Positions 6,704 through 10,618 of a DNA stretch of 10,618 bases are shown here, in pieces. The DNA is from CAVPMN01 sp963706425 (GTDB lineage: Bacteria > Actinomycetota > Acidimicrobiia > Acidimicrobiales > Acidimicrobilacustridaceae): NCBI GenBank assembly GCA_963706425.1, contig CAVPMN010000016.1, positions 1 through 10,618 of the forward strand. The letters are read 5' to 3'. The notes below the pieces were generated by a model. It was given only the letters and a program-made list of their open reading frames with translations. It was not told the DNA's origin and did no database searches. Made by a program: the position numbers and the translations under genes. Each line of letters opens with the position of its first letter. The stretch's first letter is position 1.

Positions 6704-7484
6704 GCGGTCGGGTCGACGAGGTGGGCAGTTCGACGGCAAGGTGGCGCTCGTCACCGGCGGCACGTCGGGCATCGGCCGGGCCTCGGCCGAGCGGTTGCGC
6801 CGCCGGAGCCGGGGCGAACGTGGTGGTGGCCGATCTCGACGACGCTCAGGGCGGGGGAACGGTCGGGGCCATCAACGCAACCGGAGGCGAGGCCGTCTTC
6901 GTCCGCGTCGACGTGGCCGACCCCGAGCAGGTCGCGGCCATGGTGTCGACCGCCGTCGACGGGTTCGGTCGGCTCGACATCACGGTGGCAACAGCGCCGG
7001 TCTGCCCGGCACCTACGCCGCGTTCGACGACCAGCGTCTCGACGACTGGCAGCGCACGATCGCGGTGAACCTCACCGGCACGTTCCTCGCCATGCAGGCG
7101 CAGATCCCTCCGATGCTCGCCGCCGGTGGCGGGGCCATCGTCAACGTGGCGTCGGCCGGCGGCTCATGGGGTTCGCCAACCTGCCCGCCTACGTGGCGAG
7201 CAAACACGGCGTCATCGGCCTCACCAAGAGCGTGGCCCTCGAATACGCTCGTCAGGGCATCCGGGTCAATGCCGTGTGTCCGGGCAGCGTGCGCACGCAG
7301 ATGCTCGAGGGCTTCGCCGGTGGTGACGAGGAAGACGCTGCAGGGCATGGGCAAGATGACTCCCGTCGGTCGGCTCGGCACACCGCACGAGATCGCCGAG
7401 GCGATCGTGTGGCTGTGCTCCGACGCCGCCTCCTACGTCACGGGGCACGCCATGGCGGTCGATGGCGGCGTGCTCGCAACCTGA
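6700..7484 (+). CDS. Short-chain dehydrogenase/reductase 2 (NAD-type)
   Basis: ATG 6700 overlaps the EthD stop. The restored protein is ~261 residues: FDGKVALVTGGTSGIGRASAER (split here as KVALVTGG and TSGIGRASAE), AGANVVVADLDD, VRVDVADPEQVAAMV, GFGRLDITV, NSAGLPGTYAAF, NLTGTFLAMQ, AIVNVASAGG, MGFANLPAYVASKHGVIGLT, GIRVNAVCPGSVRTQML, SYVTGHAMAVDGGVLAT. TGGTSGIG is the coenzyme motif, and the Asp in VADLDD at the end of beta-2 favours NAD(H). The active site Ser in NVAS is followed thirteen residues later by YVASK. NSAG replaces NNAG, a tolerated variant. About five frame changes occur (near 6727, 6800, 6990, 7166 and 7330). Probably oxidises a secondary alcohol within the cluster's pathway; the substrate is unknown. 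The next start lies 14 nt past the stop. Confidence 0.92.
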
Positions 7485-7498
7485 ACGGAGACAAGTCG

Positions 7499-8288
7499 AT
7501 GGGGCTGCTCGATGGCCAACAGGTGGTCGTGACCGGTGCCGGCTCGGGCATCGGCGAAGCCACGGCCAGGCGCATGGCCGGCGAAGGAGCGCGGGTGGCG
7601 GTGCTCGACCTCGACGGCGACGCGGCGCGCCGGGTGGCGACCGACCTCGACACCGTGGCCATCGAGACCAATGTGGCCGACACCGACGCATTGGTGGCCG
7701 CGTTCGCGCTGGCGGCTGACGCGCTCGGCGGGCTCACCGCGGTGTTCAACAACGCGGGAATCGGCAACCTCAAGCCGTTGCACACCTACTCCGAGAAAGA
7801 GTGGGACCTCCTCATCGACGTGAATCTCAAGGGCACGTTCAACGGGGTGCGCGCCGCCGTGCCCCATCTGCGGGCCAGCGGTGGTGGCAGCATCGTCAAC
7901 ATGGCGTCCGTGAGCGGTGTCATCCCGACGCGCGGCGAGGCGCCCTACGCGGCCGCCAAGGCGGGCGCCATCGCGCTCACCCGCAGCGCGGCGCTCGAAT
8001 ACGGACCCGACGGCATCCGGGTCAACTGCGTCTCGCCCGGGTTCATCCGCACCAACCTCACCGAGTTTCGCGTTCGGGAACGACGCCTGGATCGAGCCAC
8101 TCGAGCGACGCACGCCGTTGCGTCGCGCCGGCACCGCCGACGACGTGGCCAAGGTCGTCGTGTTCCTCTGCTCCGATCTCGCCGGCTACGTGACGGGCCA
8201 GAACCTGCTGGTCGACGGGGGCAGCATCCTCCCCAACGCCCAGACCGATCACCTGCTCACCGAGCTGCTCGGCGAGGGCCCGGTCTGA
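7499..8288 (+). CDS. Short-chain dehydrogenase/reductase 3 (NAD-type)
   Basis: ATG 7499 is preceded by CGGAGA with a 7-nt spacer. The protein is 262 residues with one frame change near 8067, where 'gagtttcgcg' should lack one T (EFAFGNDAW). Motifs: TGAGSGIG (residues 12-19), Asp37 in VLDLDGD (NAD preference), NNAG (84-87), Asn109 in DVNLKGTF, Ser137 in IVNMASVSG, Tyr150 and Lys154 in YAAAKAG, GIRVNCVSPGFIRTNLTEF, and the C-terminal RRAGTADDVAKVVVFLCSD and GYVTGQNLLVDGG. All four classical catalytic residues (Asn-Ser-Tyr-Lys) are present. It is clearly related to SDR 2 but not a near-identical copy. The C-terminus has an unusual ~20-residue tail (PNAQTDHLLTELLGEGPV). The PIG-V-like gene begins 5 nt after the stop. 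Confidence 0.94.
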
Positions 8289-8293
8289 CACAG

Positions 8294-9467
8294 GTGAGCG
8301 ACGGCGTGCAGGTGCAGGAGCGGGTGCCGGTCGACGAGGTCGACGGATCCGACCCCGACCCCAGTCGGCGGCGGCTGCTGCCAGGGCTCGCCTTCCCGGT
8401 GGCCGTCTTCGCCGTCTGGCGCTTGGTGCAGTTGGCGGCGGTCGCCGTGCAGGGCGGCTACAGCGTCGAGACCGCGTACAACTACGACGGCGAGCACTAC
8501 CTGCGCATCTTGCACTACGGCTACTGGAACCCGCGGCCGATGATGCCGAGCCACGCCTTCTTCCCGGGCATCTCGTGGCTGGCCACGCCGATCTACTGGC
8601 TGACCGGGTCGGATGCGCTCACCGTCCACCTCACCATCACGATCACCGGCATCGCCGCGTTCGTCACCGTTTGGGGAGTCACCAAGTCGTGGAAGGACGA
8701 GCGCACGGCGCGCGTCGCCGTCCTGCTGCTCGCCCTGTTCCCGTCGTCGATCTTTCTCTGGGCGTTCTACTCCGAAGGGCTGTTCATCGCCCTCGGAGCG
8801 GGCGCCGTGTGGGCCGATCGCAAGGGCAGGCACGGCATCGCCGCCGCGTGCCTGCTCGCCATCGGCACCACCCGTTCGGTCGGCATCCTCATCCCGGCGG
8901 TGCTGGTGCTGGCGCGCATCATCCGCCAGCGGCGCGTCGACAAGTGGGCCATCGGCTACGCGGCGGCCGGCGCGGCTGGGCTCGGCTTGGTGCTGCTGAC
9001 GATGTGGCACCAGGTGGGCAACGCGTTCGCGTGGGTCGGGGTGCAGGAGGACTGGGGTCGCACGGTGAGCTGGCCGTGGAACTCGGTGATCCAGGGCTTC
9101 GAGAACCTCTATCCCGATCCGCGGACCGTGATGGTGCCCGCGCTCGTTGCTCGCAACCTCGACTTGTGGTGCGTGCCGATCGTGCTGTTCGCCATCGGCT
9201 ACGCCGCCTTCAGCCGGCGCGACAAGTTCCCGATGGAGACGTGGATGCTCGGCGTGGCGATGATCGCGCTGCCGCTCGTCGAACGTGCTGGCCAGCTTCA
9301 ACCGCTTCGCCATGGCCGACTGGATCATCTACCCGGTCTACGCGTCGATCGCCCTGCGCCTGCCGCGTTGGCTGCGCGTGAGCCTGTTCATCGGGCTCGG
9401 GGCGATCGCGCTGTGGACCAACTGGCGCATGATCGGCCGCCTCACCGTCAACCGCTTCATCGGCTGA
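8294..9467 (+). CDS. PIG-V-like polyprenol-dependent mannosyltransferase (integral membrane)
   Basis: The restored protein is ~391 residues with one frame change near 9283. GTG 8294 starts a hydrophilic N-tail (VSDGVQVQERVPVDEVDG) before the first membrane helix (LLPGLAFPVAVFAVWRLV). The first extracytoplasmic loop holds YNYDGEHYLRILHYGYW; Asp65 in 'xxDGxxYLxIxxxGY' corresponds to the conserved acidic residue of GT-C / PIG-V family transferases (PF04188). SHAFFPGISWLATPIYWL, VAVLLLALFPSSIFLWAFYS, EGLFIALGAGAVWADRKGR and TTRSVGILIPAVLVLARII are also typical. After the break: SFNRFAMADWIIYPVYASI and RLPRWLRVSLFIGLGAIAL. Such enzymes transfer a sugar, usually mannose from a polyprenyl phosphate, to a lipid or glycan outside the membrane. 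The exact donor and acceptor are inferred only from the family. Its presence after three SDRs is unexpected and may be co-transcription without shared function. Confidence 0.8.
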
Positions 9468-9480
9468 CCCGTCTCATCCC

Positions 9481-9529
9481 GAACTGGTCACCGAGAACGC
9501 CGTTTCCCGTCGTTTGGGGTGACCAGTTG
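9481..9529 (+). repeat. 49-bp palindromic repeat, copy A
   Basis: Left arm GAACTGGTCACC, right arm GGTGACCAGTTG: 11 pairs, with only the outermost base unpaired. The interior has the smaller palindrome AACG-C-CGTT (9497-9505) and then GTCGTTTGG. It matches copy B at 45 of 49 positions. It begins 13 nt after the PIG-V stop, so it could also act as a terminator hairpin, but there is no T-run after it. Confidence 0.9.
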
Positions 9530-9542
9530 CCTAGCCCGACTC

Positions 9543-9591
9543 GAACTGGTCACGGAGAACGTCGTTTTCCGTCGTTTGGGGTGACCAGTTC
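9543..9591 (+). repeat. 49-bp palindromic repeat, copy B
   Basis: Left arm GAACTGGTCAC and right arm GTGACCAGTTC pair over 11 bp. The interior is GGAGAACG-T-CGTTTTCC, itself a near-palindrome with one mismatch. It differs from copy A at repeat positions 12, 20, 26 and 49. It ends 36 nt before the ATG of the nuclease-like gene. Confidence 0.92.
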
Positions 9592-9627
9592 GGGAGGGTG
9601 TCAGACCCGGGTGGGACGATCGGCGGC

Positions 9628-10561
9628 ATGCGATCCGACGAGCTCATCTACGACTTGATGTCGCGGCAACACAGTGTCGCCACCCACGTCCAGTTGCACC
9701 GAGCGGGCGTCGCACCCGAGGTGGTTCGCCGACGTCTCGATCGGGCGCACTGGTTGCCCTTTCGACCAGCGTTGTCCGACTTGCCGGATCGACACCTACC
9801 GTGCATCAGCGGGCCATGGCTGCGGTGCTCGACGGCGGACCTGGAGCGCGCCTGGCCCGAGGGTCGGCGTTTGGGCTCTGGGGACTGTCCGGGTTCGAGT
9901 TGCCTCCTTTCCATGTGGTGCGCGAGCACGCCGGTCGCAACGTCGGGGCCGCGCTCGGCGTGGCCCACGTCTCCGGACGCTTGCGGCCCACCACGTCGTC
10001 GAGCTCTACGGCATACCCGTCTGCACCCCGGCGCGAGCACTGGTCGACCTGGCGGCGGAGGTCTCCTACCAACGGCTCGAGCGGGTCTGCGACCAGGCCT
10101 GGTCGCGGCGGCTGCTTACCGGTGTCGGTCTGCACGAGATCGTCGACGAGCTCGGCGGTCGTGGCCGCACGGGCATGGCCAAGCTGCGCCAGCTGGTCGA
10201 CGATCGACCACTCGACTACCGGCCGCCCGAGAGCAACCTCGAGGCGCGGGTGGCCGAGGTCCTGACGTCGGCGTTCGAGCCTCCCCTCGAACGCCAGGTC
10301 GACCTCGGCGACGACGACGACTGGCTCGGTCGGGTCGACTACCTCGACCGCGAGCTGCGCATCGTGTTCGAGATCCAGAGCGACCTGTTCCACTCGAGCG
10401 TGAGCGACCGCGCCCGCGATCGGGCCCGCAGGGAGCGGCTCGAGGCCGCCGGATGGCTGGTGGTGGAGATCCCCGAGTTCGACGTCTGGCATCGTCCCGA
10501 CCGGTGGTCAACGCGGTGCGGTCGGCCCGCTGGACTGCCCGCTGGTGTCGGTGTCGTGTGA
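9628..10561 (+). CDS. AbiEi-like N-terminus plus DUF559/Vsr-like PD-(D/E)XK nuclease domain
   Basis: The restored protein is ~310 residues. Residues 1-50 (MRSDELIYDLMSRQHSVATH, VQLHRAGVAPEVVRRRLDRA, HWLPF) look like the winged-helix segment found in AbiEi-type antitoxins. Next come VVRLAGSTPTVHQRAMAAVLD, ARLARGSAFGLWGLSGFEL and HVVREHAGRN (central domain), then ELYGIPVCTPARALVDLAAE, RLERVCDQAWSRRLLTGVGL and ELGGRGRTGMAKLRQLVDDR. The C-terminus reads GRVDYLDRELRIVFEIQSDL, FHSSVSDRARDRARRERLEA and AGWLVVEIPEFDVWHRPDR, the DUF559/very-short-patch-repair-like nuclease fold with Asp (VDY), Glu (FEIQ) and His (FH) as likely active residues. Frame changes occur near 9760, 9985 and 10503. After the last one the restored frame (VVNAVRSARW) has no stop before the window edge, so the end at TGA 10559-10561 is uncertain. 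Such proteins are annotated as type IV antitoxin-like, but no partner toxin is visible. It sits between copies of one palindromic repeat. Confidence 0.82.
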
Positions 10562-10573
10562 GTGTCGATTCCC

Positions 10574-10618
10574 GAACTGTTCACCGAGAACGCCGTTTTC
10601 CGGCCTCCTGCGTGAACA
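10574..10618 (+). repeat. Palindromic repeat, copy C (cut by the window end)
   Basis: It starts GAACTGTTCACC and shares 27 of its first 29 positions with copy A, including the AACG-C-CGTT centre. The next nine bases differ completely (GCCTCCTGC instead of TCGTTTGGG). The right arm GTGAACA then pairs with the left arm. Position 7 is T instead of G, and its partner is A instead of C, so the stem is preserved. A full 49-bp copy would end four bases outside the window. It begins 12 nt after the nuclease-like gene. Confidence 0.85.

Larger units (their letters stand above)
9477..9595. repeat. 119-bp composite repeat unit with 16-bp perfect terminal inverted repeats
   Basis: TCCCGAACTGGTCACC (9477-9492) and GGTGACCAGTTCGGGA (9580-9595) are perfect reverse complements. 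They enclose two tandem 49-bp palindromic repeats separated by 13 nt. The outer TCCC/GGGA bases belong to the ends of the pair rather than to each repeat, since the inner ends lack them. The third copy (10574) is also preceded by TCCC, so it may be the left end of another such unit. Confidence 0.7.

Noticed and set aside
8249..9328. Long open frame on the minus strand (359 codons)
   Set aside because: Antisense of the PIG-V-like gene; composition is low-complexity (His/Asp/Arg) with no start context or motif.
9481..9591. Simple rho-independent terminators after the mannosyltransferase gene
   Set aside because: The stems could terminate transcription, but there is no T-run, the interior is conserved over 45 of 49 bases, and a third copy lies after another gene, so a repeat family is the better main reading.
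7166..9658. A single 830-codon frame apparently fusing SDR 2, SDR 3 and the mannosyltransferase
   Set aside because: Indels removed the SDR 2 and SDR 3 stops from this frame. Corrected frames give three separate genes with stops at 7484, 8288 and 9467.
9628..10561. Complete type IV toxin-antitoxin (AbiEi/AbiEii) pair
   Set aside because: Only the AbiEi-like N-terminal resemblance is present; no nucleotidyltransferase-type toxin gene follows within the window.
9481..10618. CRISPR array
   Set aside because: The repeats are self-palindromic over their full length, occur two plus one with a gene between, and show no regular unique spacers; no cas gene is present.

Overview
The window is high-GC, densely coded DNA. 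It most resembles an actinomycete (Actinomycetota, possibly an Acidimicrobiia lineage). The reasons are two F420-type luciferase-like oxidoreductases, a string of short-chain dehydrogenases (SDRs), Asp/Ala/Val-rich proteins ending their codons in G or C, and several genes with a TAnnnT box 6-7 bases before the start codon, as expected for leaderless actinobacterial transcripts. The lineage is an inference. Almost every gene changes reading frame one or more times (about 35 switches by hand count), although protein similarity continues across each break. I treat this as uncorrected indel error in the assembly rather than gene decay, and each CDS below is given as the full span of the restored gene.

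Layout. 1-155: 3' end of a probable isochorismatase-like cysteine hydrolase (+). 151-188: stem between convergent genes. 184-689: small secreted lipoprotein with the YxFxxD repeat (-). From 777 everything is on the + strand: a TetR regulator, F420-dependent LLM oxidoreductase 1, a short gap with an AGAAC/GTTCT palindrome, LLM oxidoreductase 2, SDR 1 (NADP-type), a DHA2-type MFS exporter, an NTF2/SnoaL-like protein, an EthD-domain protein, SDR 2 and SDR 3 (both NAD-type), and a PIG-V-like membrane mannosyltransferase. Spacing is tight: GTGA overlap between MFS and NTF2, ATGA overlap between EthD and SDR 2, and 5-46 nt gaps elsewhere.

Together these genes look like a TetR-controlled redox or catabolic cluster. 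Two flavin/deazaflavin oxidoreductases and three alcohol/ketone dehydrogenases could act on one carbon skeleton, two small alpha/beta-fold proteins (NTF2-like, EthD) could handle intermediates, and the MFS protein could export substrate or product. The substrate cannot be read from the sequence.

9477-10618 is different. Two tandem 49-bp palindromic repeats are followed by a gene with an AbiEi-like N-terminus and a DUF559/Vsr-like PD-(D/E)XK nuclease C-terminus. A third copy of the repeat starts 12 nt after its stop and runs off the window. The third copy carries a compensatory base-pair change in its stem. A nuclease gene bracketed by structure-conserved palindromes is the most interesting part of the window and may be a small REP-like or mobile cassette.
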